A DNA stretch of 64,000 nt from Sipunculus nudus (GCA_026874595.1 CM049319.1:2694601-2758600), one strand, 5' to 3'; counted from the stretch's first letter, positions 24,747 through 36,965 are shown. A program made the numbers and translations. Notes: generated by a model not told the origin, from the sequence alone.

Positions 24747-25222
24747 ATGAAACCGGTAACAGTGCCCAGTAATCTAGAGACTAAAGGTGTAACACAAAGC
24801 CCTGTCCACGAAAGCTTTCAGCCCTTTGTGTTAGATGGCTTTGTTCAGTTAGAAGGTAACCATGCAAGAAAGGCCCGTGTTAAAATCTTAAGGGATCGGG
24901 GCAACACAAAGCCTCGTTTTGAGATCTGTTCTTCCCTTCTCTAAAGAGAGTTACACGGGGTGTTCAGTTCAAGTCCATGCAGGGCGTTAATTCGGAATGT
25001 TTAGAATTTCCATTACACAGAGTGAAACTAGAATCTGATTTAGTCTCTGAATTTGTAACTGTAGGTGTTTGTTCAAAGTTGCCAGTAGAGGGCGTTTTGC
25101 TCCTCCTAGGCAAGGATTTAGCTGGTGACAGAGTGAAAATTTATCCCAGAATGACAAAATTGCCGAGCACTGATAGGGACACAGACCTGCTCCAGCTGTG
25201 TAGTGACTCGAGCGATGAGTAA
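24747..25222 (+). pseudogene. pol: Retroviral-type protease region (Gmr1-like), active site altered
   Basis: The conserved flank RVKILRD is followed by R-G-N where an active retropepsin has T/S-G-A, so the catalytic D-T-G at about 24894-24902 reads D-R-G. After a frame change near 24940 the C-terminal part continues with PVEGVLLLLGKDLAGDRV, which resembles the flap-to-C-terminus region of this family. The protease would have cleaved the Gag-Pol product. Confidence 0.6.
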
Positions 25223-26827
25223 AAAGGCAAGTCTGAAACCAGAGAGTTCTTTACTTGACCTCTCGCAAACCTTCATGGCGCATTCAAATGATGACGTCAG
25301 TGGCTTAAAGCCCGATACGCGAGTAAATGTAGAATCGCCCGCATATATTGCATGTGGCCCAAGTGGCACACCTAGTCCAAAGGACTCAACTACAAATGTA
25401 GTACAGGGTAAACAGACCCTGAATAGAAATCTCCAATGGAGTACAAACGGCGTAAAATCGCCTGATCAAAATGGGCAGGAACAGTTAAAGAAGGATAGGA
25501 GTGTAAAGAATGTAGAAGTTAGCATGAAAACTGATGCAAAAGAAATGCAAAAGAAAGATCCTGATATTGCCTCCCTTAGAGAAAATGCATTGACTTAAGA
25601 GGAAGCAGATAAAGTTCCTACTTGTTTCACCTTATAGAATGATGTACTAGTTAGAAAATATAGACTTCCCTCCATACCAGCGGACGAAACGTGGAAAACT
25701 CTTTATCAAACTGTAATTCCCCCCGAGTATCGCTCAGAAATCTTTAAACTTGCGCATGATCATCCTATGGCAGGACGCTTGGGTGTCAGGAAAACCAAAC
25801 ACAAAATTCTCCAACACTTCTATTGGCCCAAGTTAAAACGAGACGTGGCGAAATACTGTCAAACTTGTCATGTGTGTCAAATAATTGGAAAACCAACCCA
25901 CCAAATTAGTCCTGCGCCATACTCGCCCATACCAGCAACACATGATGCGTTTGAATCAATAATACTTGACTGTGTAGGACCGCTAAGAAAAACTAAACAT
26001 GGCAATGAATATATTCTAATAATCATGTGTACTGCAACTAGATTTCCAGAAGCTTTTCCTCTTAGAACCATATCTGCAAAGAAAATTGTTGAAGCTCTGG
26101 TTAAATTTTTACTACTTTTGGCTTACAAAGAACATTACAAACGGACCAAGGTTCAAATTTCATGTCAAATATATTTGCCCAGGTTATGGCAGAGCTAGGC
26201 ATAAAACATTACAAATCCAGTGACATACCATCCTGAGAATCAAGGTGCTCTAGAGCGATTTCACCAAACTCTCAAAAACATGATTAGAGCTTATTGTCTT
26301 GACACTGGGAACCAGTGGGATGAGGGTTTACCCTTTTTGATATTTGCGGCCCGAGAAGCAGTGCAAGAAAGCTTAGGGTTTAGCCCTTTTGAATTAGTGT
26401 ATGGGCAATGTGTAAAAGGCCCCCTTGCGGGGTAGAGTAGTCAAAGTAGCTTGTTAAAATATGTTCAGGAATGAAAGGAGAAGTTAAGTGGGGCAACTGA
26501 AATCGCCCAAGAACATTTAACGAATGCCCAAAACAAAATTAAAGTATAGTATGACTACAAAAAGATAATTTAAACCTGGTGATAAAGTTCTGGTATTATT
26601 CCCAATTTCAGGACAACCCCTACATGCAAGCAAAATACTCTGGACCATACAAAGTTGTAGAGAAGAAATCAGATTTGAATTATATGATAGATACTCCTGA
26701 TCGTAGAAAGTCGCAACAACTTTGTCACATAAATATGTTGAAAGAATATCAGGACAGATCAGCGGAAAAATCTCAATCTATCCCCCCCCCCCAAACAAAT
26801 TTGGTACTCATTAAAGAAACTGAATAG
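25203..26827 (+). pseudogene. pol: Integrase upstream of RT (Gmr1-like)
   Basis: After a linker (25203-25598) comes the HHCC finger at about 25755-25880: H and C ligands in LAHDHPMAG and YCQTCHVCQ, with one zinc histidine changed to arginine (AGRLG). The core has its first aspartate in IILDCVGPL near 25968 and the second in a TDQGSNF-like stretch near 26140 reached after a frameshift. The glutamate is in GALERFHQTLKN near 26253. The C-terminal GPY module (KYSGPYKVVEKKSDLNYMID) sits at about 26633-26692. The linker and finger are duplicated in the truncated copy at 21289-22737. Confidence 0.8.
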
Positions 26828-26845
26828 AATGCCGAGGATGTTCTA

Positions 26846-28119
26846 ATGAAGAAAACTGAACATCCTGTAAAACTGAACAACTCTGATATTTTAAACAATT
26901 TAGATCAGAAATTGTCACATTTGGATTTCGATCAGTTGTCAGAGTTGAAGGAAATCAGGTATATGATGGAGAATGATATTATTGAAAACAGCAGTAGTGC
27001 CTGGAGTTCCCCTTGTTGGTTGGTAAAGAAGCCTGATATGACTTACAGATTTTGTACAGATTACTGAAAGGTTAACAATGTAACAAGAACAGATACTTAC
27101 CCTTTGCCTAGGGTGGAAGATTGTATTGATAGGATTGGAACTGCTACGTATATTAGCAATTTAGATTTGCTCCAAGGTTATTGGCAGTTACCTCTTACCG
27201 AACGGGCTAAGCAAATATCTGCGTTTGTAACGCCAAACGGTTTGTTCCAGTACAAAGTTATGCCCTTCGGAATGAAAAAAATGCGCCAGCCTGCTTCATG
27301 AGACTTATGAATTGTGTATTATTATCTGGCTTATATAGCTGTACTTGCTATATTGATGATGTTGTTGTATACAATCACATATGGGAAGGTCATAAACAAA
27401 GTTTGGTAGAACTCTTTGAGAGACTGAAAAAAGCTGGATTGACGGTTAATCTTGCCAAGAGTGATTTTTTGTTGTGCAACTGTAACATATTTAGGGCATG
27501 AAGTAGGTCAAGGTTGTGTAAAACCAATTACCAGTAAAGTATCTGCTATTGTAGAATTTCCAGTTCCTACTAATCGTAAGGAACTAATGCGATTCTTAGG
27601 AATGACTAGCTATTACAGGAAATTTGTCAGAACTTTGTAGAAGTTGTAAATCCGTCAACGGATCTGTTGAAAAAGAACATAGAATTCCATTAGAATAAAA
27701 ACCGTCAAAATGCTTTTGAAAGAGTCAAAGCTATATTTCAAAGTGCACCTGTGTTACAGTCTCCCAAATTTTGATAAACCGTTTTCTCTCATGACGGACG
27801 CCAGTAATTGCGGTGTAGGCGCTGTGCTCATTAAAGACTTTAACATAAGTCATCCGGTTTGCTGCTATTCAAAGAAATTTTTACCTCATCAAAAGAATTA
27901 TTCTACTATTGAAAAAGACTTGAAGTATATTTGGGTTCTACGCCTTATGATATAACTGTCTATACAGATCATAATCCAATAACATTTCTTCATAAGATGA
28001 AGAATAATAACCAGAGATTAATGGGATGGAGTCTAGCCCTGTCAGAGTTTAACCTAGTTATCAAACACATCAAGGGCTCCGATAACATAATCGCTGATAC
28101 GTTATCGAGACGTCATTAA
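26846..28119 (+). pseudogene. pol: Reverse transcriptase and RNase H (Gmr1-like)
   Basis: RT motifs appear in order: SSAWSSPCWLVKKPD, FCTDY followed by an in-frame TGA at 27065-27067, SNLDLLQGYWQLPL, GLFQYKVMPFGM, the intact catalytic box YIDD at 27349-27360, then YLGHEVGQG and RFLGMTSYYRKFV. RNase H follows with FSLMTDASNCGVGAVL at about 27780-27827 and the terminal signature GSDNIIADTLSRRH ending at 28119. At least five frame changes or stops interrupt the region. The YIDD and RNase H residues remain, so decay looks random rather than selective. Confidence 0.85.
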
Positions 28120-28370
28120 TTCTGATGATTGACTCTTGTTATAGCATCGGATATGTTCTGTCCTTTTGAAGAGCTGTATTACATATATTACATGTATTAA
28201 AATATTGATGATTATTATTGTATAAGAAATATTGAATGATACTATTTGTGATAATGATAATTAATAGTCTATAAGATGTCAACTTTAAGATGTCATATTA
28301 CTCATATACTCGTCATACATGATACAGTACTAATGCTTTGCTCTCTTTACCTGTCTTTAAGGGTTGGGGG
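28120..28370 (+). other. Retroelement 3' untranslated region and polypurine tract
   Basis: A non-coding stretch follows the RNase H stop. At its end AAGGGTTGGGGG (28359-28370) is a purine-rich tract directly in front of TGTTGCTGTGG, the expected position of the plus-strand primer next to an LTR beginning with TG. Confidence 0.5.
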
Positions 28371-29060
28371 TGTTGCTGTGGACTCACCCGGACATCATAA
28401 GATGACGCTACGAAGTGATGTAACCGCCCCCCCCCCCCCCCCCCCCGTTTCCATGTTTATGGATCCATCCCGCCATCAGTGACTACTGACGCGCTTTGAG
28501 AAGCATAAACACTATTCTGGGACCATTCAGTGCTGGTTTTGCAGAACTAACGGCGCTATCGTTTCTCTCAAGCGAAACCACAAACTTCTGTGGTTTCAAC
28601 CTATTGTTGGAAGCCTATAAAACGAACTCGCCTACAGCACGAGGCGGGACTATCGATTTTGCTACGCCACGTTAATGTTTTCCCCGGGGACCGTGACGTT
28701 GGGCTCTTGGTCCCCAAGCCCACGGGATGCCATGAACTTTACTATGTAGGAAGAGGAGAGACTTTATTTTGATGCCACCTTGATTAATACAGGACTTCAG
28801 TTTTGTGTGTGCCCGAACTATGTGTTGAAGATGAACCTCAGTTTCTCATATACCGGATTCAGTTAAGTATTTCGTTGCAGTTTGTTATTTAGAGACTCAG
28901 TTTTTCTTCAGAGACTTTGTTATAAATTGCGTTATGTGTCGACTATCATATTATTTGTGTACGAATGTAAATATTGTAATATATTAATATAGCACTGTTT
29001 TTGCACCCATATTTTGGTTACGTATTCATTTGAAGGTAACGTGTCTGAGCATATGTGTTA
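28371..29060 (+). repeat. 3' LTR of the plus-strand Gypsy element
   Basis: It begins TGTTGCTGTGG after a polypurine tract and contains a TATA box (TATAAAA at 28616-28622). Its last 329 bp (28732-29060) are repeated at 14105-14433, in front of the retroelement leader. The left partner lacks the first ~360 bp. A poly-C run (28428-28446) lies within. The exact right edge is uncertain because the two copies diverge right after GCATATGTGTTA and no terminal CA is shared. Confidence 0.6.
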
Positions 29061-30443
29061 CGGTTCAGCCTGAGTAGTTTATTTGGTGTGAAAATGGACC
29101 GTAACAATATATATATTTATATATATATGTATATATATATATGTATATATATATGTATATATATACATATATATATAGGAGGTAGAGTTACCCTCCGTTG
29201 TAAAGTGCTCTATGGCCTACAGACTAGGCTAGAGCGGTATAACTCTAAACTCTTCAGTGTTGTTTTTCTTCAGAGTTATATACAATTATGATTACTATGA
29301 AGGTGAAGGCTGTTCGTGTGTTGGCGTGACCAAGAGAACCTGCGGGCCCTGGGTGCGTAATCGTCTTCATTGATGGGTCATACAAACGAGAAACCCCCAA
29401 AAGGCGCACTCGTTTGTGAGTGAAATCGGGCACGGCCTTATCATTATCGTTGCAGAGCGCTCACCCTGGGTGGTAGCCGACCGTGATCAATACTTCATGT
29501 CGGATTAAAATTCTATATTTTACCTTAGTGTAAAAAAATGGCACAATATAAGTTTAATACTGTGATAGAACATTATATATTACATTCTCTATAAATCTCA
29601 CGACCTGTCAATACGCAATCTTAAAGACTAATACAGGATTAATAACTTTATGAATTTATAATGTATTCCCATAGCATACATTTTCACAATTAAATTTTTA
29701 ATCACCATATCTTGAGCATCTGCAGAAACCAATCCGGTTTCGGACTACGTGATAGGGCAGCATCACACGCTTCCTCTTATTTTATATCCTGGCATCAATC
29801 ATTCCCGGAGACGACTGCTTCTGCCTGCAGGCCCTGGGTGCCCCTGTCCCAATGCACTTGTATGTAATAAACTGTTTATAGGTTAATTAGCGAGAATACA
29901 ATATTTCGACCAGACGACCCTACATTGACATGGTCACTCAGAGGATGAGGGTCGCTGTTGGCGTCTGGCGATCGAGATGCTGGTGTGTTGGAAGATAATA
30001 GATCGAGTTCTTTCCAGGAACATTTAGAATTCAAAGCAGAATCCAAACTTTGAGGATACAGTGTATGCCTGATTGGTATTATGATTCTCTAAAAAAATAG
30101 GCGAACTATACTTGGTTGTTTTATAAAAAAAACCTGTACTGTTATGCAGTACTACGGTGAAGGAGATAAAACTGTAATTTCCAAGTATCAATGATTTTTC
30201 TATATATCGAAAGGGGATATCAGAATCACTATAAATCTGTGACTGAATCCTTTTAATCATCAAATAAAGGTCGCGGTACTGTCAATGGATAGTTTTGAAT
30301 TTAACTGTGAGGGTTTTACTAAAAGTGAAATCAACAAAGGTGAAATTCATTTTTATCACCGTGAGTCTTTATAAATATAATCAATAGATTCTATGATAAA
30401 AAAAATAGTCTACAAAAAGGATACGAAAAATGACGATTATCAG

Positions 30444-30637
30444 GGGTGGATCCAGGATTTAGGGGAGTCCAATAAGGAGGACTAATGAAAACCCCCCCAA
30501 AAAATCACAAGATCCGGAAAAAAGGGGGGGGGGGGTCCAGGCCGCAAAATTTTGTTTGAAACCGTTAAACATGCTTGCAGTGGATGAACGGGGGGGGGGG
30601 AGCTGGACCCCCTGGACTCCTCCCCCTAGACCTGCTT
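30444..30637. mobile_element. Possible hAT-like MITE remnant
   Basis: The left part reads CAGGGGTGGATCCAGGATTT. The right part, on the other strand, reads TAGGGGGAGGAGTCCAGG. Long G runs lie between. CAGGGG-type ends with GGATCCAG are common in animal hAT-derived MITEs. No clear 8-bp target duplication was seen. Confidence 0.35.
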
Positions 30638-31164
30638 CTGATTATGTAACTTTACAACAAGCTACATCTTACATGTCCTGCTACCAATGGACATGCAGCT
30701 CACTTTACAGTTTACACCGGGTCCTTTCTATTACAATGTGTCCTACAAATTGTTATTGATAGTTTTTTTTAATGTAACCATATAAACCATATATTGCGAG
30801 GGTATACATCCCAACACTCATCTTAAACAACAATTTACGCCCTTGCTTACTTTGAAACATGTTTTATAAACTTTGCCTATTATGTGGTGCTATATGAAGC
30901 TGTGTAATTAACACAGTTAAATAACCAAATAGTCTATCGTGTATCAGATAAGGAGATGTATTCATGCAAGAAACTAACATTCTCTATAAAAAATGTATAA
31001 AAAGCCCTTGTCACAACTAGATGATAATTTTATTAAAGCCATTTCCAATATTTGTACAAATGATAATGGGAAATAATAAACATTATTATCATTATTCAAT
31101 TATACAAGATTGTGGTCGTTCAGGTAATTAATGCTTGGAATATGATTCTTCATAATAAATTACA

Positions 31165-31299
<135 letters not shown>

Positions 31300-31532
31300 C
31301 ATTGTTCTATGGTATGACACCAGAGCCTTGTAGTTATATAAATATAGTGTAATCTAAATTTGTAGTTTCTGCAACCCTTTTATTGTAGTACGTTTCTGAT
31401 GAAAATGGGAAGTGTTTTTGTAAAATATTCAAGACGTATTGATTCCATGTTTAAAGTTTATTTTTTTCCTTGATACTGCGAAGTAGTAAAAAATGTCCGA
31501 CACAATTTGATTCCTCTATATCAATATATTAC

Positions 31533-31563
<31 letters not shown>

Positions 31564-31862
31564 CTTTGTGTTTGCTCAAGTTCTGTTAACATGTACTTCA
31601 GAACATTTGTCATTTTATTTCAGGGATGTAATTACATGCACGTGAAATTTTCATGATGTTACACTAATATCTCATTGTCCCTAAAACAATAACAGTGCGG
31701 TTATACATTAATTTTGTATTTGTGCCTCACCCAGAAAGAGCGACCACAAAATATTTGTTTCTGGTTATAAATATAACATATATAAGACAGGTTCTGTTTT
31801 GTAACATCATTCAGTTTCATAATTGTAATCGTTCCTGTTGATGGCACACCCCTTAAGCTACG

Positions 31863-34292
31863 TTACACACCTGTCTGTGCAATCTGTACTCGTCTTGCCG
31901 GATCAGGACTTCCATTACTGGTCAGGTTATCTGATAAAAGTCCCCTGAAAAAGATCCTTCCAGCTGTCCTAACCGATGGCAAACACATAGTGCTCAGAGC
32001 TAAAAGAAATCCTTGGGCAGCAAACAGGAGAGAAAATATTCCAATAAACAACCAGTTTTTAGTAAAATGACCGAAAAACCACATGACCCACGTCAACCCC
32101 ATCACTACAAACAGGCGAATGAAGAGTAAGATTTCCTTTTTAATGTTATCAGATGCCAACATCGCCTGGTTTGACTTAGATTTAAACAAGAGAATAAGCG
32201 ATACTACAAAACATCCTATGTTTGTTAACGCAGAGATAGCAGCTGGTATGACAAAGAAAATGAAAAGTGGGTAAGTGTAACCCATCCAACAATCAGCTCT
32301 CCCATACCCAGGTCGGAAGTGACCAGCAACAGGTGCATGGTCTATAATCAGAGTGATAACAGTGCAGAGTGTCGGGATTCCCCAAGCGACCAACGAGCTT
32401 TTTATAAACCGTAGCCTGCTTCTTCCTACAAGACGAAGACGCCAAGTGGAATAAGACATTTTACAAATACTCACTGAGAGAACGGACATCCATGCAAATG
32501 TGGCCAGGTAGCTCCAATGTTTCCCAACACTGGCCACATAACATAAATTTTTGTGCTTAGAATACACCGGTGATAAAATCAGAATCATAACTGAAGTTTC
32601 CATGGCAACTGCTAAACTTGTGTGTATTTTGCCCATAGGTTGACGGAGCTGAGGTATACACAGAGGTGCAGCGATTCGCACAGCCAGGAATGTAAATGAA
32701 ATAAAGAGAGCGGTGATCCATATTAGATTTAAAATCTTTCTCACATGAGATAATTTTCCCCCTTGTTTTTAGATACTATCAATGCAGATCAGAAACGTGT
32801 TTCTGCGAGCTAAGATTACCTGTGATTCGTTAAAGGTTTGGTTGTAACTAACCAGTATAAAATCATGGCCTACCGCTTTTATTTCTGTACCTTTGTATTC
32901 GTACCATGAACAATTGGACTTTTGTAGAGCTTCATTCTTATAGCATTTCTTTCGATCAACTAATACTTCACAGATATTTGTTCTATCAAATACACGCCGG
33001 CAGCGAAGGTGACGCCACCTATATCCGTGTGAGCAAGTCGGTTCTGTCTTCCACTCATTATGATCAGCGTTAGGTCTTAGGGAAAAGAGGATCGGTATAC
33101 TCCATTCTATGTTAAAATGGTCGCTAGGGGAGGGAACTGGTAATCCACATTCGGTCTTGGAAAATATAGGGTATGCACAGAGCAGGCAGTATATGTTCTT
33201 AAAAATTTCTTGTTCATTGTGAAGGGTATTGTACCAAGAAGACAGACAAGCATTTCGTAAGTCTGGATAAGCACATTCCTCATATTGCTTCTCATTATAC
33301 GTATGGCAGGCTCTAACACTTGACTCTACCGGTGCTTTGACTAACAGCTGGCAATCAGGCTCCTTCATTTGCAAAATGTTGCTAATCAGTTCTCCCTTTG
33401 ACAAGTTTGCGAACTTGTGCTCGAAGAAATTTGCCTGGTGATCCTCTTCTGTTTGTTCATCAGTAACGTCCCAATCTTGAAATCGAGGTCGCTGGCAGTA
33501 AACCTCAAGTCTCCAGGATCGCATATTGCGTACGTGATTACACACCGCACAGTGAACATTAGAATAATGAAGTCCGGAGTTCAAATCAGTTACTGGTACA
33601 AACCCATAAGGAGAGACAGTGGACACGTTACAGGCAGAAGTCTTATTTGGACAGTCGGTGATTATTTTAACTTGTGAATCGAGAGAATCATGCAGATTAT
33701 TTCTTGGGAATCCAGGAACTGTACAGACTGATTCTGGAGTGTGCTGATTCTGTTCCCGCCATGCTGAAGCATGGTTGTACTCCTGGGGACACTGTTCCCG
33801 AAAATCCAGACAGCAGTCCTGGTAATACAAACATAACGTATCACAAGAACAGCTGTCCTCAAGCGACTCAGCCCTCTGACCACAACGGTTTCTACATTTT
33901 GCACAATCCGGTAGACGTAACTCCAATTCCTGACGGGTTGGTAAAGCACTGACCAGCCTAGAAGGAAAGAGTGAGTCATGATTTGCTGAAACACTTGTCA
34001 CGGTCGGAATTATCGTACTTACTGAATGATAGGTTTCCTTTAGCAGGGCGTCTCTTGTAAAAATTGGTCTTGTGTTATGCTTTTGATCGTGGTCTGTCGT
34101 CTGCGCATACTTCTTGATAGTTACAAACACTGGGTTATCGTCGGAACTCTTCGCGGACACAGTGCGCGAAACGACTCTACTAATAGGATGCTGTACTTCT
34201 ACTCTTTCAGAATGTCTCCCTGTCACTTCACCCGAAAATAAAGTTATCACAGGTATCACTAACAAGTGCATCATAGCTACAAAACACGTCAT
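31863..34292 (-). CDS. SMB-domain, class B / Methuselah-like seven-transmembrane receptor, interrupted by one in-frame TAA
   Basis: On the minus strand a frame of 810 codons runs from ATG 34292-34290 to a stop at 31863. It has a single internal stop, TAA at 32769-32771. The chosen Met precedes a hydrophobic signal-peptide-like stretch (FVAMMHLLVIPVITLF); the frame is open 55 codons further upstream, but that part looks non-secretory. After the signal come a Ser/Thr-rich linker, a somatomedin-B domain with eight cysteines, and a cysteine-rich, N-glycosylatable ectodomain of about 340 residues. Beyond the TAA the same frame gives seven transmembrane segments, with TM6 reading LTWVMWFFG and TM7 AAQGFLLAL, as in secretin/adhesion/Methuselah-type receptors. 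No GPS cleavage motif was recognised. The gene is intronless over this span. It would act at the plasma membrane as a G-protein-coupled receptor; the ligand is unknown. The TAA could be a null allele, sequencing error, readthrough stop or secreted-ectodomain end. Confidence 0.8.
32769..32771 (-). other. In-frame TAA between ectodomain and TM1
   Basis: Upstream the frame ends ...LICIDSI. Downstream the same frame continues KQGGKLSHVRKILNLIW into TM1 without another stop for 301 codons. No plausible intron boundaries surround it: the only nearby GT..AG pair would give an intron of about 15 bp. Confidence 0.85.
33789..33896 (-). other. Somatomedin-B domain within the receptor ectodomain
   Basis: From CRNRCGQ to DFREQC the eight cysteines follow the SMB order, including the diagnostic C-x-C-D and ...CC-x-D. 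In known proteins this knot binds partners such as PAI-1 or integrins in vitronectin; in invertebrate receptors its ligand is not known. Confidence 0.75.
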
Positions 34293-36510
34293 CGATAGCC
34301 TATTAAAAAGCGAGTTTCGCAAAACAAAGTGTACCTTTATTGAATCCGGCAGACACTGGCCATCAAAACATCTACTGCAGACATATATACTTGTGGGGCA
34401 AAAACTACTTGCAAATGATATGTGATTCATTGGTCCATCCCACACCACACAGTACACCGGAAGTGCAAATTACCAGCTGTCTGCACCTCTTAATGTATTG
34501 CGCTTTCATTTTGTTTTGTTTTTCTCTGTACAGACTGTTTCCTGTCACCCAATCTCGTGACAAAAATCATTAAAGCCCTTGTCGGTATTTGGTTAGCTTT
34601 TATTTGTGCAGTCATTGGTTATGTTGAAATTGGTATCAGGCGGGTCCATCAGTGTAAACACCTTCGTATGACATTTGGCGATGCATTAAAGCCCGCCTAT
34701 TAATGATAACATTGACTTTTCTCGTATATTGCATCATAAATCACAAAGTTACACAGGAATAAAAAAAAAAAGAACGTAAATAATTTATAAAGGTCAAGCG
34801 GTACTAACTCATATTTTTTTCAACTCTCCTTGAAATTACAGCATTTTGAGTTTCTCATCAGTCTTTTAAAACAATGAGTCCAGTGACTACGACCTCTGAC
34901 TAGGTAACCTCAAAATATACACATTTTTCCATCTTTGTCAAATAGGCCATATAAAAAAGATGGAAGGTTTGGTATGACAAGTTTTATTTTTCAAATGTAT
35001 CCACAATCTTTTTTTAAGGAATGGGCCTTGTGACCTTCCCCTTTGACCTACAGACCCCGTATTTAAAAGAATCTCTACTTAAATGCTGGGTTAATAATGA
35101 TTCTAGTTTGAAGCCGATCTGTCCATCCAAACCAGAGTTATCATCCATAAACTAATTTTTTAATAGACTGACCCTGTGATGCCTAAAAATAAGGGAAAAA
35201 ATCACCAACAAACAATTTAAAGGACTGCGAACTTGATCTTTGATTTAATGGCCCCAAATCGATTGGGTTCTTACTTTAGCTGTGACCCACATATCAGTCA
35301 ATTATGAAATCAATATGTCAAACCAAAGTGGAGGTGGGGTTATCATCTGGAAAAAATGTAGTTAGACGGACGGACAGAGAGACGGACAGACGAACACACG
35401 GACGAACAGGGTGATTTCTATAGGGAACTCGCTTTTATCACTAAACACATCAGGTCTCAGGGCACGAGATGAAAGCACAGCTAAGAAACTGATATGACTG
35501 CTGTCTTTACAAAATTATAAATAAATACAGGTGAGGCCACCAGCTTTCGGAAACTAACAAAATTAGACATGGTCAATATTCAAGGTAAGATTCATGACAA
35601 TCCATTCATTACTTATCAACATACTGAAGGTTTTGTATCCAGTTTTTAATTATTCGGGGGAGGGGGGCTTCTTACAAGTCCTACAGCTCGGAGGATTTCC
35701 AAGATGATTTTTTATTAACCTCCGTTTTCAGCGGTTTATTATTTTCCCTTGCTTATGGACGGATGGACGGACGACGGGCAAAGCGCAAAACCAATAAGTT
35801 GACTTTCAGAAATGAATTTGACTAACGTGGTCCGTTTCAACCAACGACCATTGCTTTTGACAATACACTGGTATATTATTATAATCCTTTAAACACTAAA
35901 AACTCCTTTACCACAATAATAATCTATATACGGTAGGCTGCAAATATTGAGATATCTGCCTGAGGGTTCAGACGTCGCAAACAAACATCAATAAAAATAA
36001 TCTGACCTATAATTCATGTACTTCTACTTGTTTATCTTATGTGAATAAGATACTTACATCGTAACATTTATTTTAAAGTTGGGGTTATTAAATGGATTAA
36101 AGACGAAGCCTTGGATAACTTAATGTGGTCGGATAATGGTGCTCAGAGGGCCCCGCATTTCTGGTAGTGCTGGAAAAGTTACATATGAGTAAAAGTTTGG
36201 ATTACAGCTTGAAAATATGACAAACAGAAACAGGAATTTTATCAATATGCATAAGGGAACAAAATCCTGGTGGTTCACGTCATATTAAAGAAGATATGTC
36301 TGAAATCAGGATGACACATTTAGTTCATCATAAGCTCTGCACTATAGAATTTTGCAAACTGTTATTCATTCAACGCCTACATTCAATACGCAACGGTTAT
36401 CGCAGTCGTTCTATAAACCTCCTTCATGTATAGTCCCTGCTTTGCGTGGTATCTTATTGTGCATCCTCCAACTGCAAACTTTAAATCTACTAAGCTGAAC
36501 GCCTTGTTTT
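34293..36510. other. Non-coding stretch with a GACGGACGG-type repeat tail
   Basis: Around 34870-35440 the text resembles a dispersed mollusc-type repeat: direct 'TGTGACCTTCCCCTTTGACC' phrasing, then ACGGACGGACAGAGAGACGG at 35366-35400. Another GGACGGATGGACGGACGACG run lies at about 35757-35778. No genes seen. Confidence 0.35.
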
Positions 36511-36514
36511 AAAC

Positions 36515-36810
36515 CTAAAGGTCTAAGTGTTTAAAAGCTAAATGCCAAGGCGTTCCAAAGCTGACCCCCGGGTATTAAGATACCGAACGTCTAGGTTTTG
36601 AAAGGAAAAAAGTCTAAGTATTTAAAAACAGAACATCCAAGTGTTTAGATGCAGAATGCCGCGGTGTTTAAAAGCCGCACGCCAAGTCGTTTAAAAGCTA
36701 AAGGTTGATGTGTTTAATAGTTGAACACCCAGGTATTAAATGCAAAGAACAAAAATATTTAAAGCTTGTGCCAAGGTATATTAAAAAGGCATAACATGTA
36801 GGTGTTTCAA
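36515..36810. repeat. Degenerate ~30-40-bp tandem repeat
   Basis: Variants of 'AAGTGTTTAAAAGCTAAATG' followed by 'CCAAG' recur about eight times (for example at 36524, 36620, 36665, 36690 and 36710). Spacing varies and divergence is strong, so the array is old. Confidence 0.55.
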
Positions 36811-36879
36811 CTTCTGGCCTTTGAAATGTGAAGGGTAACGTTGTATTTTAAGATGTCGTGAGTAAAATGTTAATTATTT

Positions 36880-36965
36880 TAAGTTCAATTGATTGAGTGG
36901 TAGTTCGGCCGTCTGACCCTCTATTAATAAGGCTCAAATCGTGACCACAACTTAAAATCAAGCAA
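36880..36965 (+). repeat. tRNA-like segment, possible SINE head
   Basis: TGAGTGGTAGTTCGGC resembles an A box and GGCTCAAATCGTGACC a degenerate B box about 40 bp later, as in tRNA-derived SINEs. A cloverleaf is not convincing, so this is tentative. Confidence 0.25.

Larger units (their letters stand above)
24173..28119 (+). mobile_element. Gmr1-like Ty3/Gypsy retrotransposon body (gag-PR-IN-RT-RH order)
   Basis: Domains in order on the plus strand are capsid, CCHC knuckle, protease, HHCC finger, integrase core, GPY-type integrase C-terminus, reverse transcriptase and RNase H. Integrase before RT is the copia-like order, yet the RT, RNase H and GPY module are Ty3/Gypsy in sequence. This is the defining property of the Gmr1 group first described from fish. 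All parts lie collinearly in under 4 kb without an intervening LTR, so the order is not an artefact of nesting. Stops and frameshifts occur about every few hundred bases, so the copy is dead. Confidence 0.85.

Noticed and set aside
32742-32744. GTG as an independent start codon for the 7TM half of the receptor
   Set aside because: Non-AUG start is not needed: the position is simply the continuation of the upstream frame after the TAA, and no promoter or signal peptide precedes it.
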